This document shows, one piece after another, positions 9,885 through 18,277 of a stretch of 64,000 bases of DNA. Both the position numbers and the translations under genes were made by a program. The notes below the pieces were generated by a model that was given only the letters and a program-made list of their open reading frames with translations, was not told the DNA's origin and did no database searches. Within the stretch, counting starts at the first letter, position 1; each line of letters begins with the position of its first letter. The stretch lies in NCBI GenBank assembly GCA_000381605.1, contig KB906755.1, positions 62,001 to 126,000 on the forward strand, given 5' to 3'. The stretch is from Acidobacteriaceae bacterium KBS 89 (GTDB taxonomy: Bacteria > Acidobacteriota > Terriglobia > Terriglobales > Acidobacteriaceae).

Positions 9885-9936
9885 CGCTCGGTTCGTCCGG
9901 GACGATGTTCAGGAGATTCAGAGTGTAGCGTCCGGG

Positions 9937-10512
9937 CTAGTGGCCGCCGGCTTCTTCGGGGAAGAGGCGGATGTCTTCGACGTTGCGGTAGCGCTCGGCG
10001 TAGTCCATGCCGTAACCGATGACGAACTGGTTGGGGATTTTGAAGCCTACGTAGTCGGCCTCGATGGGGACGAGGCGGCGCTCGGGTTTGTCGAGACAGG
10101 TTGCGATCTTGAGTGACGCGGGTTTGTGCTGGAGCATCAGACCGCGAAGGTAGCTGAGGGTGAGGCCGGTGTCGAGGATGTCTTCGACGATGATGACGTG
10201 TTTGCGCTCGATGGGGTTGTCGATGTCCTTGATGAGTTTGACGGCTCCGGAGGAGACACGGGCGCGGCCATAGCTGGAGACGGCGACGAAGTCGAAGGTG
10301 GCATCGACGTTGATGGCGCGGGCGAGATCGGAGAGGAAGATCGCGGCGCCTTTGAGGACGCCGATGAGAACGATGGATTGACCTGCATAGTCGGCGGAAA
10401 TTTTCTGTCCCAGGGCCTGGACGCGTTCGCTGATTTGAGATTTTGAGTAGAGGATGCGCATTCCGGAGGCAGGAGGGAAGACGGGCGTGCTGGCTTGGTT
10501 GCTTGTCTGCAT
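9937..10512 (-). CDS. hpt: Hypoxanthine phosphoribosyltransferase
   Basis: A 191-residue purine-salvage enzyme converting hypoxanthine or guanine plus PRPP to IMP or GMP. The PRPP-binding motif VIIVEDILDTGLTLS lies at 107-120, VLKGAAIFLSDL at 52-63 supplies the pyrophosphate loop, and GFKIPNQFVIGYGMDYAERYRN near the C-terminus is typical of Hpt. About 17 residues precede the usual start; MRILYSKSQ at 10461 is an alternative first codon. It is transcribed divergently from the lgt homologue with about 66 bp between them. Confidence 0.93.
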   Translation of the reverse strand: MQTSNQASTPVFPPASGMRILYSKSQISERVQALGQKISADYAGQSIVLIGVLKGAAIFLSDLARAINVDATFDFVAVSSYGRARVSSGAVKLIKDIDNPIERKHVIIVEDILDTGLTLSYLRGLMLQHKPASLKIATCLDKPERRLVPIEADYVGFKIPNQFVIGYGMDYAERYRNVEDIRLFPEEAGGH

Positions 10513-10578
10513 ATGGGATAGCGTAGCGCGAGTGGGGGCTCGGGGGAAAGGTCGCTATACTTAAATGAGCGAGGATTG

Positions 10579-11430
10579 ATGTTTCCCTATATTGATATCG
10601 GCCCGGTACACCTGGGTACGTTTGGGTTGTTATTGTGGCTGGCCGCGGTGGCGGCGACAATTGTGTTGCATAGAAATTTTGTGCGCAATGGTGTGGACGC
10701 GGACGCGTTGAGCGTAGTGGCGTTTGTGGTGATCGCCGGAGTGATCGGGGCGAAGACGTGGCATGAACTGCAGAATGTCGCCGACCTAAAAGCGGCGGTG
10801 CGGATGATGGGCGCGCCCGGATGGAAGCGCCCGTTCGATGTCGTGATGGAGTTTCTGCACTGGTTTCAAGCGGGGTTTGCGTGGTTCGGGGGGATGCTGG
10901 CCGGGATCGCAATGCTGATGTGGCAGGGGAGAACTGCGAAGCCGGAGGGGCTGACTGGGTGGAAGGCTTCTGTGAAGATGCTGGACCTTGCGGCGCCCGC
11001 GGCGGCGATTGGGTATGGCGTGGGGAGAATTGGGTGTTTGACCTCGGGGGACGGGGACTATGGAGTGAACACGACGTTGCCGTGGGGAGTGCATATGGCG
11101 AAGAACGCTCTGGTGCCGCCGACTCCGCCGGACGCTCTGGTGCAACCGACTCCGGTGTATGAGTTTTTGTTTGCGCTGGTGCTGGGGTGGTTGTTGTGGC
11201 GGTTGGGAGCGAAGGCCAGGCCACTGGGGTGGTTGACCGGGCTGTATCTGGTACTGAGTGGGTTGGCGCGGTTTCTGGTGGAGTTTGTTCGGATCAATCC
11301 GCCGGTGTATGGATGGATGACCAATGCGCAGGTGGCGGCGTTGGGTTCGGTAGTGGTGGGGGTGGTAGTGATGTTGGTGACTCGGCGTGCAGGCGTGCTT
11401 GTGGCGCCGGTGGTGGAGGCGAGTTCGTAG
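10579..11430 (+). CDS. lgt: Prolipoprotein diacylglyceryl transferase homologue
   Basis: A 283-residue polytopic membrane protein of the Lgt family, which transfers diacylglycerol to the lipobox cysteine of prolipoproteins. The family motif appears as GYGVGRIGCLTSGDGDYG (usual form GRIGNFxNGE), and the second arginine motif as RFLVEFVR. In place of the SFHGG motif of E. coli (His103) it reads AWFGG, so that histidine is absent, as in some other lineages. The start is ATG 10579 with GAGG upstream; TTG at 10576 is in frame but worse. lspA lies 16 kb away. It could be a second, divergent Lgt paralogue. Confidence 0.82.
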   Translation: MFPYIDIGPVHLGTFGLLLWLAAVAATIVLHRNFVRNGVDADALSVVAFVVIAGVIGAKTWHELQNVADLKAAVRMMGAPGWKRPFDVVMEFLHWFQAGFAWFGGMLAGIAMLMWQGRTAKPEGLTGWKASVKMLDLAAPAAAIGYGVGRIGCLTSGDGDYGVNTTLPWGVHMAKNALVPPTPPDALVQPTPVYEFLFALVLGWLLWRLGAKARPLGWLTGLYLVLSGLARFLVEFVRINPPVYGWMTNAQVAALGSVVVGVVVMLVTRRAGVLVAPVVEASS

Positions 11431-11464
11431 AGGAGGTTCTAGGAACTCGCCAATGAAATTTTAT

Positions 11465-12196
11465 CTAGGGGCGGTCACGGGACATCTCTTCGCGGATGGG
11501 TGGCTGTGGGGCAGCGAAGAAGGTGGTTGAGATGAGGCCGCCCAGGATCGCACCTAAGATCGGCGCTACCCAGAAGAGCCATAGTTGACTAAGTGCCCAG
11601 CCGCCGACGAAGATCGCGGGACCGGTACTGCGAGCGGGGTTGACCGAAGTGTTGGTCACCGGGATGCTGATGAGGTGAATCAGCGTCAGGCAGAGGCCGA
11701 TGGCGATTGGAGCGAAGCCTTTGGGGGCGCGCTCGTCGGTTGCGCCGAGGATGACGAGGAGGAAGAAGGCGGTGAGGAGCACCTCGATGAGGAAGCAGGC
11801 GAGGAGCGAATAGTGCTCGGGTGAGTGGTCGGCATAGCCATTGGAGGCAAATCCTCCGGCGAGGGAGAAGGTGGAGTTGCCGCTAGCGATCAGGTAAAGA
11901 ACTCCGGAGGCGCAGATTGCGCCGAGGACCTGGGCGACGATGTACGCGGGGAGCTCGGATGCTGGAAAGCGCTTTGCAGTGACCAAGCCGATGGAGACCG
12001 CTGGATTGAGATGGCAGCCTGAGACGTGGCCGATGGCGAAGGCCATAGTGAGGACCGTGAGTCCGAAGGCGAAGGCCACGCCGACGTAGCCGATGCCGAG
12101 GTGGACGCCCGCGGCCAGGACTGCACTGCCGCAACCGCCGAAGACAAGCCAAAAGGTACCGAGGAACTCGGCTATTGCGCGTTTCGAGAGAGGCAT
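11465..12196 (-). CDS. aqpZ: Aquaporin Z-type water channel
   Basis: A 243-residue six-helix MIP channel of the inner membrane. Both NPA motifs are intact: HLNPAVSIG (64-66) and [11 protein letters not shown] (186-188). The selectivity-filter residues match a strict aquaporin rather than a glycerol facilitator: H174, T183 and R189, with F44 in place of AqpZ F43. GCAGGTGA precedes the start. It converges with the lgt homologue across a 34-bp spacer. Confidence 0.95.
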   Translation of the reverse strand: MPLSKRAIAEFLGTFWLVFGGCGSAVLAAGVHLGIGYVGVAFAFGLTVLTMAFAIGHVSGCHLNPAVSIGLVTAKRFPASELPAYIVAQVLGAICASGVLYLIASGNSTFSLAGGFASNGYADHSPEHYSLLACFLIEVLLTAFFLLVILGATDERAPKGFAPIAIGLCLTLIHLISIPVTNTSVNPARSTGPAIFVGGWALSQLWLFWVAPILGAILGGLISTTFFAAPQPPIREEMSRDRP

Positions 12197-12406
12197 TAGG
12201 TCACCTGCACTTTCTTGTGATGGAATTTTGACTAGCGAGAGATTGCTGCTGATGTGGCCCGTGAGATCGATGAAGCTTGTGCGATCTGCAGAACGAGATA
12301 TTGTGCGGTGAGACGCGAACGCTTTTATATTGTTTGCGGAACCGTAGCACGGTTGGTGCTGATGTCTAGTAAAGGCTGGACTTCGACCACGGTCAACTAG
12401 GAGTTT

Positions 12407-13282
12407 TTATAGTTGTTTAAGATAAGCCTTCGCGGCATCGAGATCGGGGAAGAGGCGTTCTTCGGCCTGGAACTCGCGTGAGTGGACACAGCGGCGGCCC
12501 GCCTTGACGCGGACTGGATGTTTGAGGTGAAGCATCTCGTGATAGAGGAGGTATTCGATGGCGCAGCGCGGGGTGTCGGGGCGGTCGAAGACGCGGCTGA
12601 CGACGATGGTGTTGTGGGCGGCGTCGTAGTGGCCTAGCATGCGGCGGGCGTGATGGGCGCTCCAGGTGAGTGTGGGGCGGCCGAGGAGTCCATGAAAGAA
12701 ACGGGTGTTGAGTGACTCGAAGACCTCGTCTAGATCGTAGTGGTGACCGGTGGATGTGGATAGGCGCTTGCGACCGCGGGTCTGGCGGATGTGTTCGGCT
12801 TGTTTGGAGACGGCCTCGGAGGAGACGTGGCGGCGATAGCGGTCGGAGTGGAGGCGAGCTATGGGCTTTTTGTAAAGTTTGGCGAGGAGGATGTGGGCGA
12901 TTGCGTGATGAACGGACTCGGGTGCGGGTTCGAGGAGGTCGGAGAGGCGGACGTGAAGGCGGCCTTCGCGGAGGCGGATGGTGGTGTTGAGGGAGGTGAA
13001 GCGGCGAAAGCGGATGTCGAGCGCGGGGATGGGGGCTCGGGGACGGAGGTCGCGATACTCGTGCTCGAAGATGGCGACGAGCGAGGTGGATGCGGGGATT
13101 TGTTTGACGCGGGGCTTTTTTGGTTTTTGGGGGTGGAGCGTTGTTGCGGGGGGCTCGTGGAAGAGAGTTGGCGGGGGTGCCGGGGACGGCGTAAACAGCT
13201 GCAGGAATTGACGCAGGGGTGAGGGGCCGGGATGCTTTGGTGTGGTCAGGGGCTTGGTCCTTATTGCGGCGCTGACCTTTAT
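12407..13282 (-). CDS. SprT-like zinc metalloprotease with no conventional start codon
   Basis: About 291 residues. The C-terminal half is a SprT/M48-like domain: VFESLNTRFFHGLLGRPTLTWS, then IEYLLYHEMLHLKHPV with the zinc-binding HExxH, then HSREFQAEERLFPD. Upstream the frame continues with plausible protein (VAIFEHEYRDL, APESVHHAIAHILLAKLYKKP) to about 13282 without any ATG, GTG or TTG. The best-placed initiator is an ATA at 13282, nine bases after a strong AAAGGAG; a CTG at 13249 is the alternative. Starting at ATG 12640 would discard most of the domain. It follows the VWFA gene by 35 bp and probably shares its transcript. Confidence 0.7.
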   Translation of the reverse strand: MKVSAAIRTKPLTTPKHPGPSPLRQFLQLFTPSPAPPPTLFHEPPATTLHPQKPKKPRVKQIPASTSLVAIFEHEYRDLRPRAPIPALDIRFRRFTSLNTTIRLREGRLHVRLSDLLEPAPESVHHAIAHILLAKLYKKPIARLHSDRYRRHVSSEAVSKQAEHIRQTRGRKRLSTSTGHHYDLDEVFESLNTRFFHGLLGRPTLTWSAHHARRMLGHYDAAHNTIVVSRVFDRPDTPRCAIEYLLYHEMLHLKHPVRVKAGRRCVHSREFQAEERLFPDLDAAKAYLKQL

Positions 13283-13317
13283 TAGACCAGACTCCTTTCT
13301 TCGGTTGTTATCAATTT

Positions 13318-14457
13318 CTATTTTGCAGGATGGGGTTCAATGGTTGGTTCACTGTTTGGGGAATAGCTGTTTCGAGCGGTGACTTTGAGGTCTGGATAGT
13401 CTTTGAGATGAAGGCTGATGGAGTGAAGGCCAGGATGCGGCGACTGCGGCTGAAAGGTGAGGATGTATCGGTTTGGCACGTGGTTGGCGATCGCTGCAAG
13501 ACTGCGCTCCAGGCTGCGGCGGTCGCCCAGCTTGAAGAATTCGCCGGCGGTGAGGGCCGCTACGCTCTCGGGGATGTTGGTGCGCAGGCCATCAGTGGCG
13601 GCGAGAGCAGCCATCTTGGCGAGAGCGAGGGGTGGCGCGAGTTGGGCGAGGCAGTCGTAGGCCTGGATAGCCTTGTTGTTGGTGGCGTCGGGATCTGGGT
13701 CGGGGTCTTTGCCCATGCAGCCGTGAGGAGGATTCGGATGAGGGTTTTCCATCCACAGGCCGCCGGACTTTGTGGGGAGCTCTCTGGAGGCGTAGTGAGC
13801 TGCCTCCGACTTTCCGGTGGAGAAACCGAGGCTGTAGATGGAGGTATTCGTGTCGCTGATGGTTTGAAGGGCTTCGGCAAGTTTGGTGTGGCTGCCGCTG
13901 TCAACGGTCTCGCTGAGGAGGAGAATTGCGCGGCGGTATTCGGGCGGCTGCTTGCGGAGAAGATCGAGAGCGAATGCGAGACCATCGAGGATGGCTGCGC
14001 CGTTGTCTCCGGGAGTGAGGCCGTCCATTGCGTCCTGGATTGTGTCGACGTTGGGGGTGAAGCTTTGCAACAGCCGAGGCTCGCTATCGAACTCCACAAC
14101 GGCGACCTTGTGCCTAACGTTGCCTGCGAGGGAATCGATCATCGTTCCGAGCGTGTGATATTTGTCGAGCTGGCGCGCGCCGGCCCCGCCGGTTTCAACG
14201 ACGACAACTAACGCTAACGGTTCACCGCCTGTGTCCTCCTCGAGCGAGACCTTCTGCTCGATGCCTTCATCGGTCAGGACGAAGTCTTTGGCGGTGAGGG
14301 TGAAGACCACTTGCCCGGACTTGTTTCTTACGAGTGCGGGAACGACGATGAGGGTGGAGCGTGTGCTGAGAACAGTTTCTTGCGCGGTGGGCGATGCTGG
14401 AGTTTGTGCGAGTGCAGTGGATAAGCCCGCGAACGCAATGGCAGCAGTTAGCTTCAT
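13318..14457 (-). CDS. Secreted VWFA-related protein (acidobacterial TIGR03436-like)
   Basis: A 379-residue protein with a signal peptide (MKLTAAIAFAGLSTALAQ). The pattern STLIVVPALVRNKSGQVVFTLTAKDFVLTDEGIEQKV followed by LALVVVVETGG and a von Willebrand A-like fold (VAVVEFDSEPRLLQSFT, AILDGLAFALDLLRK, RRAILLLSETVDSGS) fits the VWFA-related family characteristic of Acidobacteria. The metal-binding DxSxS motif is degenerate (VETGG). An unusual Pro/Asp-rich insert (HPNPPHGCMGKDPDPDPD) lies at about 245-265. Function of the family is unknown; an exported adhesion or protein-interaction role is a guess. Confidence 0.8.
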   Translation of the reverse strand: MKLTAAIAFAGLSTALAQTPASPTAQETVLSTRSTLIVVPALVRNKSGQVVFTLTAKDFVLTDEGIEQKVSLEEDTGGEPLALVVVVETGGAGARQLDKYHTLGTMIDSLAGNVRHKVAVVEFDSEPRLLQSFTPNVDTIQDAMDGLTPGDNGAAILDGLAFALDLLRKQPPEYRRAILLLSETVDSGSHTKLAEALQTISDTNTSIYSLGFSTGKSEAAHYASRELPTKSGGLWMENPHPNPPHGCMGKDPDPDPDATNNKAIQAYDCLAQLAPPLALAKMAALAATDGLRTNIPESVAALTAGEFFKLGDRRSLERSLAAIANHVPNRYILTFQPQSPHPGLHSISLHLKDYPDLKVTARNSYSPNSEPTIEPHPAK

Positions 14458-14531
14458 GGTCGGCACTCGGTTTAGTGTAACTCTCTGCTGCGGGCGTTTC
14501 GATCGCATCGGCAGAGGTGACTGAGAGCAAC

Positions 14532-16073
14532 TCAGGTTGCTGTGCTGTAGTCTGCAACGAGTTTTGCTAGTGGTGCGCGAGCTTGTTGATACTTTGGGTT
14601 GTCGGCGAGGTTGGTTAGCTCCATGGGATCGGCGTGTACGTCGAAGAGCATAGCTCCATTGCTCGCATCTTTGCCGAACTCGGCGTAGCGAAACTGTTCC
14701 GTGCGGACGGCGGTGCCGTGGACTGTTGAGCCGTCTTCGCTCCAGATGCTGAAGGCGGGTTGAGTCCAGTTGGAGCGTGGGTCGTTGAGCAGGGGCACTA
14801 GGCTGGTGCCTTCGATGGCTGCGGGGACTTCGAGATGGCAGAGCTCGGCCACGGTGCGATAGATGTCGAGCGATTGGACGATGCGCGTGGAGGAGCGCCC
14901 GTTGCCGTGGGCTCCGGGTGTGTGGATGATGAGGGGGACACGGGTGCCGCCTTCGAAGAGGGATCCGGCCTTGGACCATTTTCCTTTCTCGCCGAGTTGG
15001 TAGCCGTGATCGGCGACGAAGACGATGGCGGTGTTGTCGCGGAGGCCGAGTTTGTCCAGCTCTGCGATGACGCGGCCAAGGTTCCAGTCGGCCCAGGAGA
15101 TGGAGGCGAGGTAGGCGCGGATGACCTCTTTTGATTCCGACTCGGATGCGCCGCGGCCGATGAATAGATCGGCATTGCGCATGCGGATGGCGGCTTTAGG
15201 GAAGCCTTCGGGGACCGTGGGCCACGCGGCGAAGTCCGGTGGGAGATGGATCTGCGCGGTGTCGTAGAGGTCGAAGAAACGCTGCGGGGCGGTGGGTGGA
15301 CTGTGCGGTTTGGAGAAGCCGCAGCCGATGAAGAAGGGCTTGTCGGGTTGGGCGTTGCACTGGTTCAGGTATTGAATGGCGCGATCGGCAACCATGTAGT
15401 CGCCGGCACCTTCGCCGTTGCCGTCGAGGATGAAGATCTGGTCGGAGTGGGCGGAGCGCTCGTTGTCGGCGGGGAGAACAGGAAGCACACCGTCGGGCAT
15501 GGGGATGCGCGCGTGCGGAATGTTCATTGGCTTGCCGGTTTGGGTGGGGTGCATGGACTCGACGTCGCCATCGAAGTCTGTCCAGGCTTTGTGGTCGTCG
15601 AGACCGGCGTGGAAGAGCTTGCCGCTGCGCAGGGTAGTGTAGCCGTTTTCGCGGAAGAGCTGCGGGAGGGTGATCCAGTCGGGGTGGAGGTTGCGGACGC
15701 TGGTGCTGTTGCCGAGGACTTTGGTGGTGTGGGGTGGATGGCCGGTAAAGAGAGAGGAACGCGAGGGATTGCAGAGAGGAAACTGGCAGTAGTTGCGATC
15801 GAAGCGCACGCCTTTGACTGCGAGTGCGTCAATGTTCGGGCTGTGGGACTGGAAGCGGCTGTTGTAGCAGGCTAGTTCCGGGCGCATGTCGTCCGACATG
15901 AAGAAGAGGACGTTGAGCGGGCGTTTGCGGGAGTGGGTTGCGGGGGATTTTTGTTGCGCGGTTTGCGCGGTGGCTGGCAGCGTTGTGGCTAAGGCCGCTC
16001 CTGCGGCTTTGGTAAGGAAGCTTCTGCGTGAGGTGGTGGTAGGGGCCTGATTGCTGTCTAGCGCACTGCTCAT
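14532..16073 (-). CDS. Tat-exported type I sulfatase
   Basis: A 513-residue arylsulfatase-superfamily enzyme. The N-terminus carries a twin-arginine signal (TSRRSFLTKAAGAALATTLPATAQ), so it is exported folded. The formylglycine site is C101 in CNPSRSSLFTG (C-x-P-S-R). Metal ligands are visible in FMSDDMRPE (D61, D62), and VFVADHGYQLGEKGKWSKAGSLFEGGTRVPLI is the C-terminal metal/substrate loop. The layout (LYDTAQIHLPPDF, ISWADWNLGRVI) is closest to iduronate-2-sulfatase-like proteins, but the substrate is not predictable. It lies 46 bp downstream of the FGE gene and should depend on it for activation. Confidence 0.92.
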   Translation of the reverse strand: MSSALDSNQAPTTTSRRSFLTKAAGAALATTLPATAQTAQQKSPATHSRKRPLNVLFFMSDDMRPELACYNSRFQSHSPNIDALAVKGVRFDRNYCQFPLCNPSRSSLFTGHPPHTTKVLGNSTSVRNLHPDWITLPQLFRENGYTTLRSGKLFHAGLDDHKAWTDFDGDVESMHPTQTGKPMNIPHARIPMPDGVLPVLPADNERSAHSDQIFILDGNGEGAGDYMVADRAIQYLNQCNAQPDKPFFIGCGFSKPHSPPTAPQRFFDLYDTAQIHLPPDFAAWPTVPEGFPKAAIRMRNADLFIGRGASESESKEVIRAYLASISWADWNLGRVIAELDKLGLRDNTAIVFVADHGYQLGEKGKWSKAGSLFEGGTRVPLIIHTPGAHGNGRSSTRIVQSLDIYRTVAELCHLEVPAAIEGTSLVPLLNDPRSNWTQPAFSIWSEDGSTVHGTAVRTEQFRYAEFGKDASNGAMLFDVHADPMELTNLADNPKYQQARAPLAKLVADYSTAT

Positions 16074-16119
16074 CGGGGGAGTTCCTTGGAGTAAATAATT
16101 TCAGTAATGGTTTGACGAG

Positions 16120-17142
16120 TCAATCGATGGCCTGGACGCAACGGAAACCGATGTTGGAGGTGGCGCTGTCTGGGGTGTTGGATGTGCGGGCAGCGACGCG
16201 GTAGCGATTGCAGTAGGAGGCGTGGCAGAGGAAGGAGCCGCCCTTCATGACCTTGGTATGGCCAGTGGCTGGGCCGGCTGGGTTGTGCTGCGGTGCTGTG
16301 GTGAAGCCGGTGTGGAACCAGTCGGAGCACCACTCCCATACGTTGCCGGTGATGGAGTAGAGGCCGAAGGGGTTGGGTGGGAAGCTGTCGACGGGGCAAG
16401 CGCCGGCGAAGCCGTCTTCGGCGGTGTCGCTGCGCGGGAACTCGCCTTGCCAGATGTTGCAGAGATGCTGGATGCGGCCGTTGGGTCGCCCGTCGGGCGT
16501 GAGTTCATCTGGCGTCAATTCATCGCCCCAGGGATAGAGCTTTTGTTCGAGGCCACCGCGCGCGGCGTACTCCCATTGGGCTTCGGTGGGGAGAGATTTT
16601 CCTGCCCATGCGGCGTAAGCTGCGGCGTCGTTCCAAGAGATGTGGACGACGGGGTGATTGGGGCGGTCGTTGATGTGAGAGCCTGGGCCTTCGGGGTGTT
16701 GCCACGATGCACCGGCGACCTTGCACCACCAGGGCGCGGCGGCGACGGTGTCTTTGACTAACTCGTCGAGGCGGTCGGGTGGGAGATGCATCCAGAATAC
16801 GAAGGACCACTGGAAGACTTCGGACTCGGTGCGGTAGTTGGTGGCGGCGACGAAGGAGGCGAAGTCGCGGTTGGTGACGGGGTAGGTGTCGATGCGGAAG
16901 GGTGAGAGGGAGACGGGGCGGATGGGACCTTCGCCGTCGGCAGGGAAGGCATCGCGGTAGTTGGTGCCCATGAGGAAGGTGCCACCGGGGAGGGAGATTG
17001 TGGGGGTGGTCGTTTGGCTGGGTGTTGTCGCGGTTAGGATCGACGGAACCTTGAGTGTCGATGATGCTTCGCGCGAGGCTGAGGGCGCGCAGCAGGAGAG
17101 AACTGGGTTCAGGTTTCCGTTGTGGGGATCTGGGTTGCTCAT
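16120..17142 (-). CDS. Formylglycine-generating enzyme (SUMF1/EgtB/PvdO-type)
   Basis: A 340-residue FGE-sulfatase-domain protein. FGE oxidises the active-site cysteine of sulfatases to formylglycine. The redox pair typical of genuine FGEs is present, C306 and C311 in GGSFLCHASYCNRYR, with GFRC at the end and TGNVWEWCSDW at 265-275. GGTFLMG (53-59), VVHISWNDAAAYAAWAGKSLPTEAQWEYAARGG and YPWGDEL are family signatures. No signal peptide is visible, so it acts in the cytoplasm before Tat export of its substrate. AAAGAGC precedes the start. Its neighbour, the sulfatase, is the obvious substrate. Confidence 0.93.
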   Translation of the reverse strand: MSNPDPHNGNLNPVLSCCAPSASREASSTLKVPSILTATTPSQTTTPTISLPGGTFLMGTNYRDAFPADGEGPIRPVSLSPFRIDTYPVTNRDFASFVAATNYRTESEVFQWSFVFWMHLPPDRLDELVKDTVAAAPWWCKVAGASWQHPEGPGSHINDRPNHPVVHISWNDAAAYAAWAGKSLPTEAQWEYAARGGLEQKLYPWGDELTPDELTPDGRPNGRIQHLCNIWQGEFPRSDTAEDGFAGACPVDSFPPNPFGLYSITGNVWEWCSDWFHTGFTTAPQHNPAGPATGHTKVMKGGSFLCHASYCNRYRVAARTSNTPDSATSNIGFRCVQAID

Positions 17143-17233
17143 CGATTAGCTCTTTACCAGCTTAATCAATGTTTCGGGTGCGAGCAGGAGTGGCGGCGTT
17201 TTGCGGAGGTATTCTCTTCGGGCGGACTCGAGT

Positions 17234-17773
17234 TCAGCGAGGGACTTCGCGGGCGGGCGTGTTGGGGGCTTCCTTGTCAGGAGGATGGGCGGCGAACCAC
17301 GCCTTCTGATCTTCGATGAGATGTGTGGCCTCTTCGCGGATGTCGCGGATGGCTTCAAGAGCAAGTTTGCGCGAGAGGTCGTAGGCGGTGTTTTCAGGAG
17401 GTTGCTTCAGGTTGGAGGACCAGCGTTCGGTGGCGTCGAGAAGCTTTGGCAGGACCTTGCGGATGTCGCGATGGTGCGGGCCGTAGTCGTCAAGATTGTC
17501 GTTGAGCTCATCGGCTATGTTGGTGAACTGTTCGAGGAGGTCGTGGGTATCTTGTTCGCGGCCAGGTTTGCGTGGATGGGCGAAGAGGTCCTGGATGGCC
17601 TTGTTGCGGGCGTCGAGGAGTTTGATGAAGACGAGGATGCGATCGGAGGGGAAGTAGGCGGACTCGCGTAGCTGCTCGATCTCGCCTTCGGAGAGAGAGG
17701 TGTCGGAACGCTGCGCGTGGAGCGGCAAAGTGAGAGCGAGGAGAACGAATGCGAGGGGAAAACGACGGAGCAT
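17234..17773 (-). CDS. Small secreted helical protein of unknown function
   Basis: A 179-residue protein starting MLRRFPLAFVLLALTLPLHAQ, a clear signal peptide, followed by charged alpha-helical sequence (LSEGEIEQLRESAYFPSDRILVFIKLLDARNKAIQDLF). No family is recognised. The frame ends with APNTPAREVPR, but an overlapping frame continues as SLAELESARREYLRKTPPLLLAPETLIKLVKS and ends 4 bp before the FGE start, which hints at a frameshift near the 3' end. It sits 7 bp downstream of the next small secreted gene, which suggests co-transcription. Confidence 0.65.
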   Translation of the reverse strand: MLRRFPLAFVLLALTLPLHAQRSDTSLSEGEIEQLRESAYFPSDRILVFIKLLDARNKAIQDLFAHPRKPGREQDTHDLLEQFTNIADELNDNLDDYGPHHRDIRKVLPKLLDATERWSSNLKQPPENTAYDLSRKLALEAIRDIREEATHLIEDQKAWFAAHPPDKEAPNTPAREVPR

Positions 17774-17780
17774 TGGTTCC

Positions 17781-18251
17781 CTAGTGTTTGAGGACTTCGG
17801 CGAGGAGCTCGTCGTGGATTTTATCGAGCTGCTGGAGAGTGGCCTTGAGAGTGTCACGATCGTCGGCTGAAGCTTTGCGGAGAAACTCGCCAAGCTTGTA
17901 GGTCGTGTGGTGCATCAGCATCTCTGCGTTTTTGATGCGTTTGCTATTGCTGGCAAGATCCACGTGGATGAGCTGGGCGTACTGATTGACCTTTTTCAAG
18001 GTGCTACTGGCTTGATCGACGTCGCCATCGACCATCTGGCGGCCAGCGATCTCCGTCATGGTGTGAACGAGCTCAGTGTAGAGGAAGCACTGGTCGCGGG
18101 GGTTTGCCTGTTGCGCGCGGAGTTCAAGCTGCGCCAGAGCCTGGGCGTCGGGGAGGATTTCGCCGCTGGAGGCGTGGGCATGGGCGAGTGGGCAAAGTGA
18201 GAGAGACAAAGGCAGAGAAAAGAAGACAACAAGACGAAAGATGAATTTCAT
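17781..18251 (-). CDS. Small secreted helical protein of unknown function
   Basis: A 156-residue protein. I chose ATG 18251, with AAGAGGTG upstream, because it gives a signal peptide (MKFIFRLVVFFSLPLSLSLCPLAHAHA). The mature part is helical and charged (QALAQLELRAQQANPRDQCFLYTELVHTMTEIAGRQ, then VDQASSTLKKVNQYAQLIHVDL). No family is recognised. It lies between the TPR protein (26 bp upstream) and the other small secreted protein (7 bp downstream), so the three are probably one transcription unit and may work together in the periplasm. Confidence 0.68.
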   Translation of the reverse strand: MKFIFRLVVFFSLPLSLSLCPLAHAHASSGEILPDAQALAQLELRAQQANPRDQCFLYTELVHTMTEIAGRQMVDGDVDQASSTLKKVNQYAQLIHVDLASNSKRIKNAEMLMHHTTYKLGEFLRKASADDRDTLKATLQQLDKIHDELLAEVLKH

Positions 18252-18277
18252 AACGCACCTCTTGAGGAGCGCTGCTG

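Noticed and set aside
11431..11464. An intrinsic terminator between the lgt homologue and aqpZ
   Set aside because: GTTC/GAAC gives only a four-base stem and no T-run follows directly.
12407..12640. A 77-residue protein starting at ATG 12640
   Set aside because: It would be only the C-terminal third of the SprT-like domain; the same frame continues upstream with protein-like sequence for about 215 more codons.
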